From: Cardiocondyla obscurior
Lineage: Eukaryota > Arthropoda > Insecta > Hymenoptera > Formicidae
Direction of reading: 5' to 3'
DNA length: 64,000 nucleotides
Assembly: GCF_019399895.1 (NCBI RefSeq)
Contig: NC_091877.1
Span: 2,046,001 to 2,110,000 of the forward strand
Under the pieces are notes generated by a model, which worked only from the letters and a program-made list of their open reading frames with translations, was not told where the DNA came from and did no database searches. Positions 13,501 to 26,368 of the stretch are shown one piece after another (within the stretch, counting starts at the first letter, position 1; the number at the start of each line of letters is the position of its first letter). The translations under genes were made by a program, and so were the position numbers.

Positions 13501-16159
13501 GCATTAAAAAAAAAAAACTTTTTCGGTAAGCGAATGATAACCGTGTATTTTTATAATCAGATTACTTCGCTGCGCTTTTATATTTGTGCCGTGATGTAGC
13601 GCGCATAAAATGCCACGAGGTATTTCTTATGTGATTGCGACGGAGCTCGCGCGCTTCATTTTAATATGAAAAAAGTTTGGTACGAACGTCGTAGATTTAT
13701 TGAAGAATTCTATAATGACAACCGCACGACGGAAGCAAGAAAATCTTCGGCGCGGCACGTCGCCGGAAATTTAAATGCGAGTATCCGATAGAATGTGAGA
13801 GACTGAGGAGACCGGCGTGGGAGGAGGGGAAAGGGATCGCAAACTCGGTCGCCTAGTCGAAATTAAAACGTTCCTTCGTAAACGTAAAGTGTAATTTAAC
13901 TTTCTGAACGGCGGATCAAAGTGATAGTCGCGCCGAGCGTCTAATTATGGATTATACGGAAGACGGAAGACAATAGAGGAACAGGTGTTCACCGTGAATA
14001 ATCTCGAAAGCGAATGGCTCCTTCGATTGTCTCTTAGCTCTCGGGAACTGGAAAAATCCTAGCAAGATAATATTCCGATAATACGGCGAATCGGCTTGAT
14101 AAAGGAATACTATGCGAGATGTAACTTAATAGCCGTTCCATCAGAACCTAAAAGGCTCTCTCTCTTTCTCTCCCTTAGGCTTCCATTCGCATTCTGTATG
14201 AGCGCGCAAAATTTTTTTATTAAATTTTTATAAATTGTGCGGTAAGTGAGCTAATAGAAAAGGGACTGTGAGTAGAAAACATAATAAAAGTAAAAATTGA
14301 AAGGTAACATTACAATAAAGTAAATCTTATAAAGATAAAAATATACGCCGAGTGCTTAAAATGTATTAAAATATAATGTTATGCTCTTCCATGTGTCACT
14401 GTTATTTATTTTAAAATTAATTTAAAATCGGGAACAATTTATTTATAATGCCGAAATATAAGCTTCTGTTTGTACAGGAGATATTTAGTTGCTACTTGAT
14501 TATTGATAATAAAATTAAATTAATATTTGAAATTAAAGTGATATAGAAATTATAAGTACATACGTTTAAAAATTCATGTTTATAATTATATAAATTTTAT
14601 ATCATTAAGGTATAATACTATTTAAAACAAATAAAAGAATATGTTAAGCTCTCAATAATAGCCAAGAAAGATTGAATTTACATTTATTTTTAATTAAAAG
14701 GTTAAAATGAAGAAATAAGCGGCGGTTTTAACCGTTCAGCTTTACCCATTTCAAATATATACATAAGTCTTGTTCTTCTTATTCGCGTTCTTTTTTATTA
14801 TTTTTAAATCAAAGTGTATTTTGCTTCTATTCCAAGTTTATTGCATTATCAAAATGCACGTGTGCGAATATTCAAAATATTCAACTTAAATCTGTGGATT
14901 TACTAAATCCAAATGACTTCGTGGCTCGATCATCCATGCGGAAATTAAATTAACAATCTCGGCACCAGCTGTCCTAGGCATTCTATCGATTAAAATATGT
15001 TGCAAAGAAAGGAGTAATATATCAATGATTACAACGACCCAAATGTGATTACGCTGATAATAATCAGCCTAGAGGCCGAACATGAATATTCGCTGTGTTT
15101 TGATTCACCTAATGTAGATTTGTGTCGACCACAAATGACAAACAAAAACAGCAAATAGCGACTAAATGCCTCGCGTTACACCGTTTGGACAACATAAACC
15201 ATTAGGAATATTCCATCTGAGTTTAGTACAATAAATTACTCGATTTGAATACTAAATAGAAAACAATAATAATTAATTAATAGAAATATTTCCCTCATAT
15301 ATAATATATTACTTTAATGTACAAGTGTTTTATTATAATATTACGTAATGTTAATTTCTCTCTAAAATTTCTCTTTAAAATTTCTCTTTAAAATAATAAA
15401 TCGGTGGAATACATGCAATCTAATTGCAAAAGAAGCCAATAAATGCTTGTTTAATGAAAAGAAAATAGAGGACGAGTCTATTATATAATATAATAAAGTT
15501 CTGAAGTAAAAAAAAAAATATTTAATAGAAGGGTAAAATCCTTTTATACAAATAGAAACCTTTAAGACGTGGCTACTTTCCGAGTGGATTTATAATGGCC
15601 CAATAACGAAGGAAGCGGATACTCAAAAAGACTTTAGGTAGTTTGCCCACATCAAATATCTATTCTCTAACAATGCTAACAAAGGGACCACCGTTTTCAT
15701 ACTAAACACCCGCTAAAAGTAAATTCCGATGTCGATTAAAAAGATATTTCGAAGCAATATCCTAATCGATATTCGATCGAGGCACAATATCATAAGATAG
15801 CGCAGACAAAAAGGCAAACAATGCGATATACTATTTATAAAAATTTTATTTTTGTGCTTTCAATATCGGTTTATTGAAAATGGATTAAAATTGGAAATTC
15901 TTTTCGTCTTTTACGTACAAATTAAAGATGTAAAAGCGGGTAAACGTAAAAAAAAAAAAAAAAAAGAGAGAAAAAAAGAGATCTATCGACGCGTAACGCA
16001 ATATGTTTATCAAAGCAAAAGATGGTGGTTTATTGTTCGATCGTTATTTTATAACGACTAGATATTACAGAGCGCGCGTCATTTATTTCTATTTTTTCTA
16101 TGTAAGAGAAAACGGTTTTACGTTTAATAATTTTTAACAAATTACGGCCACGAAATTTT
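10576..16159. other. Noncoding DNA, nothing recognised
   Basis: Mostly very AT-rich sequence, especially 14210-15560, with a three-copy 13-bp tandem repeat at 15355. No exon, RNA gene or transposon ORF recognised. Confidence 0.6.
15355..15393. repeat. Three-copy 13-bp tandem repeat
   Basis: Three abutting units of TTTCTCTTTAAAA; the first has a single T-to-C change. Minisatellite-like, in an AT-rich area. Confidence 0.85.
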
Positions 16160-16480
16160 TGAGAGCAGATTTGTTTAACGCGTTGCCGCTGCGCGTAGCG
16201 GGCAGCTTCGTGGCTCGCGAGCGCGTACGCGGTGTTCCATCGAGCACGATGCCCGACTCGCCGGGCATGCAGCAATTGAGGTAGATCAGCTGACGCGTTG
16301 GTGACCTATTTTATTCCTACTCTCACGCCTCCGCCTGCAGCCGTGCGTGTCTCGCGCGCGCGATGCGAAGTCATCTCTCGACTCAACCGGCCAAACAAGA
16401 CACTATCTACGACAATTCTCGGCGGCACAGGAAATTCGCACGCGCGGTATTCGATCATCGCTTCGCGCAAAATATGATCT
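16160..16480. other. CpG-rich patch
   Basis: GC- and CpG-rich sequence within AT-rich surroundings. It includes a 7-bp stem (ATGCCCG at 16249-16255, CGGGCAT at 16262-16268). No coding exon could be supported. Such patches can mark promoters or enhancers in insects, but no start-site element was recognised. Confidence 0.4.
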
Positions 16481-17506
16481 TATATAATGTATAACAAAGA
16501 TACGTAATAAAAATTTAAAAATGAATAATAAAAGATATTAAAAATTAATACTCTCGCGGCACGAAATGAGTCAAGTGAGAAAAGAAGAAAGTGGAAAAGA
16601 GGTAACGATAAATTCGAATCGATCTAACGTGGCTTTTTTTTTTCTTTTTTTTTTATTACAAAATTGTTTTCGAGTTTTTTTATCGAAAGCTAAAATTCCC
16701 GTTCGTTCGAACATTTATGGTCCTTAGATAAGTATTATAATTTATACTTTATCTCCGTTATTCGACGTATGCTCTTTCCGGGCGGCGCGCGAACCCTCGT
16801 TGATTCATAAAATTGCTTTATCGCACCCGTGGGCGATGGACGTATGGGAGCGGCGAGCACTACGTGCGCACATAAATAAATACACGGTACAAAAGGATAT
16901 CATTTCCTCTCACTTTAACGTACCAAAGGGTATTCGGTGGAAGTGCACGATATCATGCACTTTGCGCATACATAAATGGTTATCCGTGAAATCGTATTTT
17001 TCGCTTTCAACATCCGATTAAAGCTCGCTCACGACTATGCTACTATATTCTAAACAGCGAGGATGCAAAACAGCTTTACAAAATGGAATGCTAACAACCA
17101 GCAGTTTTACCGTGTTTTTACCGCGGAATCGATTGCTCGCTTGATCGAGTAGATGCACCGCCAACGGAAATTGACATACGAGCGAGCGCCGAACGGCATT
17201 AATCGGCACCCCGATGTATATACGTTCAGCACAATTAAAAAAATTAATATAATCTCTGCAAACATACCGGAGACGGCATTAGTCGAGGACAAAATAATAT
17301 AACTTGCGCCTTACGAAAAATGTGTGCCGTGCAACGCGACGCGAGATAAATGGCGTTGCGTAAATTGCGAAAAGAATGGGCAGAAATGTGGGAACAAATG
17401 GAGTTAAGTTAAGTCGTGAATATCCGTCGTACGGAGTTTCGTAACAACGAGGGCTTTATGAAACGGAAGAAGAATATCCGAAAAATTTTTCGGTGCGACT
17501 ATAAGT

Positions 17507-17559
17507 GGGAGAGAAAGAGAGAGAGAGAAAAAAAAAAGAGAAAAAAAAGAAGGGAAAAG
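17507..17559 (+). repeat. 53-nt uninterrupted purine tract
   Basis: All positions are A or G on the plus strand: GA alternation followed by long A runs broken by G. Part of it has mirror symmetry, as seen in triplex-forming (H-DNA) tracts. It is probably a degenerate microsatellite. Confidence 0.75.
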
Positions 17560-17944
17560 ACTTTTCTTACAGTTGGCTTTTCTTCGGGCGAGACTTTATT
17601 GGCGGCGGCAATTTTCAGAAGCCAAGATATCGCTCGCGCGTATCCGTGCATTGACTTAGGGATTTATAGATAGGTGAATCCCGTCGGCGACGCGGATAAA
17701 ATGTAAAATGCACAAGCTGTGCACGAGAGAAAATGGAACGCAACCGGAGGTAGAGAAATTGGTGACCTAAACAAACACTGGAGAAAATCATAAATCATTT
17801 CTCGGGACATTATAAAGCTCTAGCGTCGCGCAAGAGGTGGGAGAGAAAAATTTTCACCTATCTATCTCAATCGCGTGCGGAGTTCTATAAAGTTGTCGCG
17901 GAATTGTAACGTCCCTCGCGACTCGACTAAACAATAATCGAGCA

Positions 17945-17962
17945 CGTCGTCGTCGTCGTCGT
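17945..17962. repeat. (CGT)6 microsatellite
   Basis: Six perfect CGT units, not within a supported coding frame. Confidence 0.9.
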
Positions 17963-18546
17963 AAAAATAAAATAAACGTGATGAAAATATGTCGCGGAAA
18001 AGCGCGAAGCGTCCTCAATATTTCTCTAATGTCGCATTTCCGCTATATACGAAATGTTTTAACGCGGTTTCCAAAGTCCGACGTATACGTTTTGCGGCGT
18101 TCGTAACAAATTATACAATTTTCAAACGCGGACATGATCTTCAGTGCTTTTGCAACAAGTGATTGTAATAATCATTTAATGGATAAAATTGAGGCGTTAA
18201 ATTAAATAATTGCACTGTTCAATTAATGATACGAGCCGCGTATGCGTTTATACGAAACTTTCATTGAATATCGAAATCCACATGCATTACCCCGAACGGA
18301 ATTCAATAAATTATCAACATGGGATATACATATAACAGGAGTGCAATAATGCATTCGAAAATTTCATGAAATTAATGGAATTGCAGCTGACCGCTTAATA
18401 CATTTTATGGAACATGTAATTACGAGAATTCATGAGAAATAATTATATCTTTTGTTTACAGAATATACAGGTAATTGATAATTTAATTTTGTTGTTTCCC
18501 CCCCTCCTCCCCCCAACCTCTCTTATTGAATTCGTCCAACATTCAG

Positions 18547-18830
18547 GAGCACAAATGACAATTACAAATTGCCCCGACGTAGGTACAGTGTACCGAACGC
18601 ACGTTGATAGATTTGTCGCAGTACGTGGATTCGTTCCAAGAGCGAATGCAGAAGTGGAATTACAGCGCGCTGGCCCCTCGCGAAAACTTTATTCGGCTCG
18701 TGGCTCCGCGCCGCACGTCGCTACCGTCTTAGCGAGCAACACAATCGAGGCAAATGACACGTACGATTCGTCTGAGATTCAAAAAGTTTCCGCAGCTCTC
18801 AAACGAACTCTCTCTCAGCCGCCAAACTAG
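18547..18830 (+). CDS. Candidate terminal coding exon, unknown
   Basis: A long pyrimidine tract with C7 and C6 runs (18498-18518) leads to CAG at 18546, a plausible 3' splice site. After it one frame stays open for 94 codons to TAG at 18828-18830, with an internal ATG at 18555 giving 91 residues. The predicted peptide begins MTITNCPDVGTVYRTHVDRF, is hydrophilic, and has no signal peptide or membrane segment. I recognise no domain. The length is only modestly above chance for this composition, and C-rich tracts occur without splicing. No upstream exon could be paired with it. It could be a terminal exon, part of a decayed transposon, or chance. Confidence 0.2.
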
Positions 18831-21523
18831 AGAGCCGCGATGTTACGCCGGACTATCATCAGAATTTCACGGAGGTGCTGAATAATCGACTGAGATCACA
18901 AAGAAAAATTTTCTCTCACTCTCTCTCTCTATCTCACTCGTTTTTTTCGCGTACAAAGAGAAGAAAGGGATGTCTGGAGTTTTGTATTCGGTGGAGAAGA
19001 ACCGACAACAGAAAGGAAAAGAGAATATCTTCGTTCTTGGATGACGGCGGAAATGAAAGAACCGTAAAGGGACCATAAAAAGGAGCACGGCCGCGCGCAA
19101 AAAGTGGCTGTGACGATGTATAGTCGCTCTCGCGCAACCCTCACATCTTTTTCTTTCCCCGTCGTTAGAGCGGAAGTTATTTACCCCGGTTTACTACGGG
19201 GCTTCGCTCTCAGTGGTAGCTACAACCCAGGCTTCGATTAATTAGCAGCAAAAGTTTAATCGTTTCTATCGAGATAGAGAAACCGATTCTGCGCGCCGCC
19301 GGTTTACTTTCTGTCGAGGGCCTCGCTTCGAATTTCCATGTGAGACAAAGTCGAGAGAATCAGTCGAGCGAATCAATCGAACGAATATATACGATAGAAA
19401 TCGTGGGGAATCTTTTTTTACGGCTGCGCACACGGTATTCGGGAGGAATGTAATTACTAACTTTCATGCGTTAATACGAAATTTGTCGGCGCAGGTGGTA
19501 TGCGATGATCTCAGATGATCCGTTCCATTACGTTCCATTAATTGAACATAAATATTTTACGAAACCAAAATTATGTACCCGGGGATGTAAAAAATAAAGT
19601 TGAAATAAAAAATAAGTGACTATTATTTACGTATTTCTTTTTTATCCTTTCTTATTTTTTTTGTTCAATCAAATGATTTGCAAAAATTCAGGTATTTGGA
19701 TAACAGGAAAAAGCGTAAAGAAAGAAATAAAGAGGTGAAATTAACGATTAGCTATTAGCTAAATGGATCGTTTGTAAGTCATTGAAGCCCGATAAAGATC
19801 TGAGAAAATTACTGCCACTGTCGTTCAAGTTATAGGCGGACGTTAAGTCCTTTCGAAATCGATATCGTCTAGGAACAGATTATCTCACAAAGAATATCCC
19901 CGAAGAACATTTTGTCGATTTGATTAAATTCCTTATTAATCTTCGCCCCCGACGAATCGCGCAAGAAACTATTTGCCAATAATTCTCGACGTTACTCGTC
20001 AATCGCCAGCTTCTCTTTCAAGACGTAAAAATCGTCACTCTCGATTCGCCCCGGTTTAGAATCAATCAATGATATTAATCGAATTAACACACGAATATAT
20101 GCACGACAAAAACCTAAACTTATTCAGCGAGATATCCCGTTACCGCAATGCGTTTTGCGGCGTCTCTAGTGGCGCGAAAAGTTTAGAATTACAGCTCGCG
20201 CAAAGTTTCGCAACGCCTGAAAGGCTCTCTTGTTACCCGCGCGGTCGGTTCCCGTGCTTACGCAGGAAGTCCAAATTCAGTTTTGACCCGAGCGAATTAA
20301 CTAAAGTAGATAATAACAAGCTATTTCGGTTATTCGTAATGTTTGCATTTGTTGTAAATTTATTGTAGATTGTAGTAAAAAAAAAAAAAATCTGAATTTA
20401 ATATACAACCGATATAAAATGTTTTCTTTTAATTATAGCGTCATGTTCATTCTTTATAAGGAATTCTTTTTTTCCTTGCACAACTAATCAGACCTGCAAG
20501 CTCGCATAATATATACAACTGATACATTCAGTAAATCACGCGTGCTCGACAGACAATAATGAATGGCTCTCGTCCAAAATGCGAGGGGGTAATTACCGTA
20601 AATCGAGGGACAGCCGAAGGTTGGCCAGTACGCTAAATTCCGAGGAGGAAACTTGGAGGAGAGATAACACAAATCGGATCACGGAAATCCTCGTCTTGCG
20701 GACAGTGATTTCGAATTAACGCCCCGATTCTGCAGGAAATTATTGCCAAATCGATGACCGGAACCGATCCCGCGCCGCGGCAATTCGTCTAGCCCCCGCG
20801 AGATACTCGGGTAACATATCGAGAAAGGGGAGAAGGTGAAAGAGAAAGAGAGAATACCGCCAATGCTCGTTACGCTGTCGATATTAAATGCAGCTAATTG
20901 ATGTCGAGTATCATTAACCCAACATCGAGATCACTTTTGCGATAAATGTTAAATGAAAAAGATATTAACGTTACATGTACAGCTATTAATATAATTATAA
21001 TATTTTTCAAGCTGCAGTGAATTTAATTTTCTGTGTTTTCGAAAGGAAAATTTCAATTATGATGTACCTTTACCATAAAATATCGTAAATTTAAACTCTA
21101 TCAGACGTTCCGTCCGTGAAGCTCTTTGAACGTTTCGTTGTATGATAATTGAATCCGCGGTCTTCAAAAGACGTAACGTTTCTGAATTAATTATGTTTTC
21201 TATCCGCGGTGAATTCCGGTACCCGGTACACTTTTTCGCAAAATTTCCTTTATCTCGATATGTTGCCGAAAGTAACGTACGTGCAACGGACGGATATTTT
21301 TCACGAGTCAGCGAACGAGAGTGGAGAGCGAGACAGAAAATCGAAGGCGATCGAGCCGGTCTGAGAGAATTAATATTCCGCGCGCACAGCTCAGGGGTTC
21401 TTCTTCGGCACGCGGTATGAACTGTATGAACCGCCGCTCTCCGATTACGCTCGCCCTACCTAAATCAATCTCGATTAATCCCAATGGTGATATATCCGCC
21501 AGGTCATTGGACCGATCCCAAAG
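18831..21523. other. Noncoding DNA, nothing recognised
   Basis: Mixed sequence with a CT-rich tract at 18911-18945 and a perfect two-copy 10-bp repeat (CGTTCCATTA) at 19521-19540. An ATG-started 99-codon frame at 20069-20368 resembles no family and lacks flanking splice evidence. Confidence 0.6.
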
Positions 21524-21605
21524 ATGGCCGCAATGTTAATCCCTCTCGCTTGCCTCGCTCTTCTCCGGCTTCCTGTTCCCGGTGCCCTCGTGCGCGGTGC
21601 CCGCG
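21524..21605 (+). CDS. Candidate signal-peptide first exon
   Basis: The ATG at 21524 has a strong context (A at -3, G at +4) and is the first Met after an in-frame TGA at 21488. It opens a hydrophobic leader, MAAMLIPLACLALLRLPVPG, followed by a short basic stretch. A donor, GCG|GTAGGA, falls at 21605/21606 in phase 1. The first recognisable receptor exon at 54128 needs a phase-1 donor whose last base is G to complete a glycine codon, and this exon supplies it. Against it: receptors of this family usually have a short run such as Ile-Arg-Ile before that glycine, and the joined protein would not. The intron would be 32.5 kb. It may instead be unrelated or noncoding. Confidence 0.2.
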
Positions 21606-24600
21606 GTAGGAAATTTCCTCGAGCACAAGTCTCCGAACCGATATTTCATTTGCATACCTCGCACGGACTGATATTAGCCCATTACGAAATTCAGGTTCAC
21701 GGCTGCGCTAATCCCCCCTCCCAACGATAGTCCGGCAAAGTTTGCCGGCCGTGTTAAGTAGTCGTGACGAAGCCCCGGCGGGATCGCGGTTTCCCATGTG
21801 TAAACGCTTATTATTTCAGAAACTTCGCCACAAGTGGGTCATTACTCGAGGCTTATTGTATTCCTCGGAGAATGGCCCAATAACGCACGGATTAACGCTT
21901 TTACTTTCGGTCCACTACTTGTGGGGTTTATCTCTACTTAATTAATAATCGACGATATACCGCGCGACAAACTTGGACGCAGCTGCTCCAACTACTGATA
22001 CACGCAATATAAGAAATTTATCTTTGACGACCGCGCTCTCTGCGACTCGTAACAATGACTTGAAAGTAAATGCATGGAAATTAATTGCAGTCCGTATAAT
22101 AATAATCTACAAGCAGCGTAAAAGCGTATCGAGACGAGGATCTACGTAACAATTCATCTCGTAATTAAAACGAGGAACTTTTTCCGACTTCAATGTTCAG
22201 GACGGATATTAAATTACTTTGCGCATAAAAATACCGTAAGACAGCGGTATCGTCAGCCACCGATCGTCAAAGCTGGTTATTGGATTTTCCGTAATAACGA
22301 GAGAGATATATGCTCCACAGTTTCGCATATACATAGCTTCGTAAACAATTCGTTTGCCGAAAAAAAAAAAATAAGAAAAAAAAAAAAAACTGGATGCTCG
22401 ATTTAACGGATTCGGTTTTATCGGATCTTCTGTCGCGAACACTTAACTCACGAGGAATTAAACCAATGATATAATTACACGAAGTGCGCGCTCAAAGAAT
22501 TATTGTATTTTCCTCCAGTATAGAACTATTGCGCGGAATGTAAAGGTAGGCCGGAGGCGAATGTACATCGACTGATTTAGATTGGCTTACGAGTTAGAAC
22601 ACGGGGGTAATGGGTACGTCTCTCTCGGGGTTCTTGTTTCTACCTGCTTTAGTTACCTTTATCTACCCGTTAATTAACCGACAGGACGCGCTTTGCGAAA
22701 TGATTAGTTGATTAGCCCGGGCAAACTGCAGTCATAACTCGTTAAACTGTTGTCCTAATACCGCGTCGGAATGTTACCTTCAATTTATTATTAGCTACAT
22801 GACATGTTGATTCCCGTAAATGTTGCCCCAATCCGATAATATAAGGATTAAATAATTAAGTTGAACGGTTCCGGATTTTCTGATTTATCGTCCCGTACGC
22901 GAGGAAAATCTAAAAGATTGTAAAAATAGATCTTACGTGATTAAAAAATATTAAAAAATTTTATGTGTAAAAATAAAATTTCAAGATATTAAATATTTTT
23001 ATAGAAAAACTTTTTATACCGAATATCGTAAACAATTTTTGTGACAAAAATTAATAGTTTTAAGGAAAAATAAAAAATAAAAAAATAAATAAAAAAACGC
23101 GATTTAACATCTAATTTTCTTTCCAAAAAGTACGCTGCTTATTTAGCATCTTTTCACATTGAGAAAGATTCGAATAATCTGTCACGTACATTCCTCTTTC
23201 ACCGACCCTTCGTTTTATCGATGCATTTTTTCGATGCGTCACACGTCGGGGAAGCTCTACGAGAAAGCGCGGAGGTGTTGATTGCTGAAGCAAGGTGGTC
23301 CGTGTAATCGTCGTACTCCCCGAGGGCAGTAATTCAGGGATTGACCGAGAGGATGGGAAACGCGCGGCGCGCGGCGATAAGCTTCATCCGGAACTTCGAA
23401 ATTGTCTCCAATCTCTCCCAATTGTCTCCTCTTTCGGTTCACAAGCAACGCCATAGTCTTCACGGACCCGGGTCCGACAAATCCAGCAATTTCCCAGACG
23501 GTTGACGTGACTTTTTAACTCTACTATTCCTCCCTCGTGCCACGAGTTCTCGACATTCTTCATACTCGCTCGAGCCCTGCGCCGGGGCTTGGATAACGCG
23601 CTCCCGAATGCGCGACACGTTTCGGTCTCTATCCTCGCTCAGGTAGGAGTTTCGCAACGTCGTCGATGAGTTCTGTTGTCTTCGCGTCGCTCGATTGCGG
23701 ACAGGCAAATGCGTCGGTGTCGACTCGGGGTGTCCTTTGTTCACGTGTGCACCGGCGCGTCGCGACGGGACAGATAACGCGCGACCGATATACAAGGGAC
23801 GCGAAGCCGGCGGTGCCGAAGCAGCGGGTGCGGAAAGACGGAGGGGACACGAAAACTGTCAGCGTCGCGTAAATCACGATTCTCGTTAGCGCGGTGGTTT
23901 GAGCCGCTCGCCGCTCTCTGGAAGATTTAGTATCCACGGCGCCATAATCTCCGGTAATGCATTCTCACGGACGAAGCTACCCTCCCGGCCCGCCGCTTCT
24001 CGGTATACAATGCCGGCGGAGTGTACTCAAGATTCGAGTTATCGCGATGCTGATTACTTATACTCTAAAACACTCCGCGGGAACGCGAACGAATGCGAGT
24101 GTAAACGTAAGTGGGTACTCGAAACGCGGCGAGATACATAAATGATTTGATAGCAGCGGTACCTAATAGGGAAATTAATCCGATTCACGTCCGTGGAGCG
24201 AGCGCGACGGCGAACGCACCTCGAGGATAAGCGAAGCTAACAATCGAGAGGTGAATTTCAAAGTTGTCTGAAATACCAGCGGATTACGAGCTAACAGAAT
24301 AACGTAGAATAGATTACAATAATCTACTTTGACGTAAATTTCGAATTATTGAAAAAAAAAAAAAGTAATATTCCTGTTCGGTACGCGTTTACAGTACGCA
24401 TACTGTGCGCGGCAAGGAAAGTTTTGGAAAATCCTTTGGCCCGTATTTTGTTACGACGTCGCTCGTATTTCATGCGAAGGGCCCCCGAGATCTCGCATTC
24501 TTGGTCACCGATGCAACGCCACAATTGTTCGCCACAATATAGCGAGTACAAGTATATGCCGAGCTTGCATCCGACAGGACTCGGCCGCATTTATTATTTA

Positions 24601-26340
24601 AGTCGACCGAGGGATACATCCTTTTCCGACGGCGAACGTCGTGATGGAAGGCCGCATAAATCGGCTTAAATCGACACATAAATCAAGAAATCGTGCGAGG
24701 TTTTTCATCGCGTTAAATATAACGTTAAGCACCCCGAGTGTGCGTGTGTTTTCAGCTTCGCGCGTGAAATCTTTCGCGAAAAATAATAAATAGGCAAATA
24801 TATGCTCGACGCGAAATTTACGCAAGAGAGGACGCGCAGAATATTTGTTTGATTTTGCGAGAGAGAGAAAAAAAAAAACTTGTTTAATTTGAGAAACAAC
24901 ATCCATCTCGGAATTTTCTATCACGTCGCAGCCCCCGTTTTCTCGGTGCTTCGAGACTCGGCGCTCGTGTAAACATATCGTCGTGGAAAGGATTCGATTT
25001 TCCGAGTGCGGGAGTTGGACGACCTCCCACGAGCACGTATTACGAGAAAGTAACTTCCCAGCCCGAAGTTACGCGAAACCAAGTTTCCGCGAGGCTACGT
25101 ACTATGCCGGCATAGTTTTGAGGGATTTATGGCGTGCGTAATTTCATCAATTAGTACCGTGAAATGCGTGGGATAAACCCGATATTTTCCCGACGTACCG
25201 AAAGCACAGTGATTATCTCACTAAAAGTTGCAATTCCATGAGAATACTGTTGCTAATAGGTTTATCGCGGGATTTACGTACATTATAATACGATTCGCGG
25301 CTCGATAAACGTTGATGCGATGGGAATAAATACAAATCGTAAGAACCCACCAACAACACGAGCAAAATTATAATTAGCATTAATTCTTATTATAAATAAA
25401 TATACGATAAATGTATAAATAATTATATATTACTCTTTTAAGAATTAAAGTTAAATATAATAAAGCTGCGTGTGTACAACAACTCCCTATTCACAAAGGT
25501 ATTATAAATTACAGTCGAATTTCCGTAAATTGTTGTCACGAACGACTAATGAGCATCTTAGATTACTCTATTGCGCCGGCGGTTGTAAGAAACAGAGCTT
25601 TAGAAACACAACAGCCCGTATAATACATTGTCTTTACTGGGAATACCAAGTAAGAACACTTAACGAGAAGAGTAATGAACGCACCGGCATTTCTATTTGC
25701 CCGGGAAACGCGTTTAGAAAGCGGGCGATGAACGAAAAAGAGGAATGCAATTTTTCCGGCGTAACGAGCAGCGCCGAAAGAAACTTATGCTCGTAGGAGC
25801 ACCCACACCTCGGCAGGTGGGACAAGAACCCCACGGAACGGAACCGGGTGCCTGCATCGGCAGCCGCAATACATCACGACGGAAATAATTATAGGACAGC
25901 AAGAACAGGAACGAGCGGGCACACACCTATGGTCGCCTACGATAATTTTAACTTGTGGCCGGAGCCAGAAATTACAGCCTGCGAACGGTGCCGTTGCACT
26001 CTGAATAAACTTTGGATTTTTCTAGCCGAGAAAAGGACCCGCGGGCGTATAAATATTTACGAATGTGATAACGGGTATATTCGCGCACGTTTTCTCCGTA
26101 CGTATTTTTGTACCACACGCGCAGTGTTAAAGATTGCAATGCATTGCGAATAAAAGTTTTAAAGGATATACAGAAGAAGCCATGCGCACGCCTCGCGCGT
26201 GCTATTTTTCTAAAATGTCCCAATTTGTGCGCGTCAATTATAATTGGGGACATTAATTGGTTGTAATTTCTATTTAATAATTACAATACAGTAACCTATG
26301 ATCAACGGCGGGTTACTGGTTCAAGAAACCTCAATTAAAA
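21606..26340. other. Noncoding DNA with CpG-rich patch
   Basis: No exon recognised. From about 23540 to 24030 the sequence is CpG-dense and carries overlapping open frames on both strands, which is expected when stop codons are depleted by high GC. The remainder is AT-rich with homopolymer runs. Confidence 0.55.
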
Positions 26341-26368
26341 ATTAAGAAAAAAAAATCATGCGACTTAC

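Larger units (their letters stand above)
16481..18497. other. Noncoding DNA with simple repeats
   Basis: No exon recognised. Contains a 53-nt purine tract (17507-17559) and a (CGT)6 repeat (17945-17962). The rest is mixed AT-rich and CpG-containing sequence. Confidence 0.6.
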
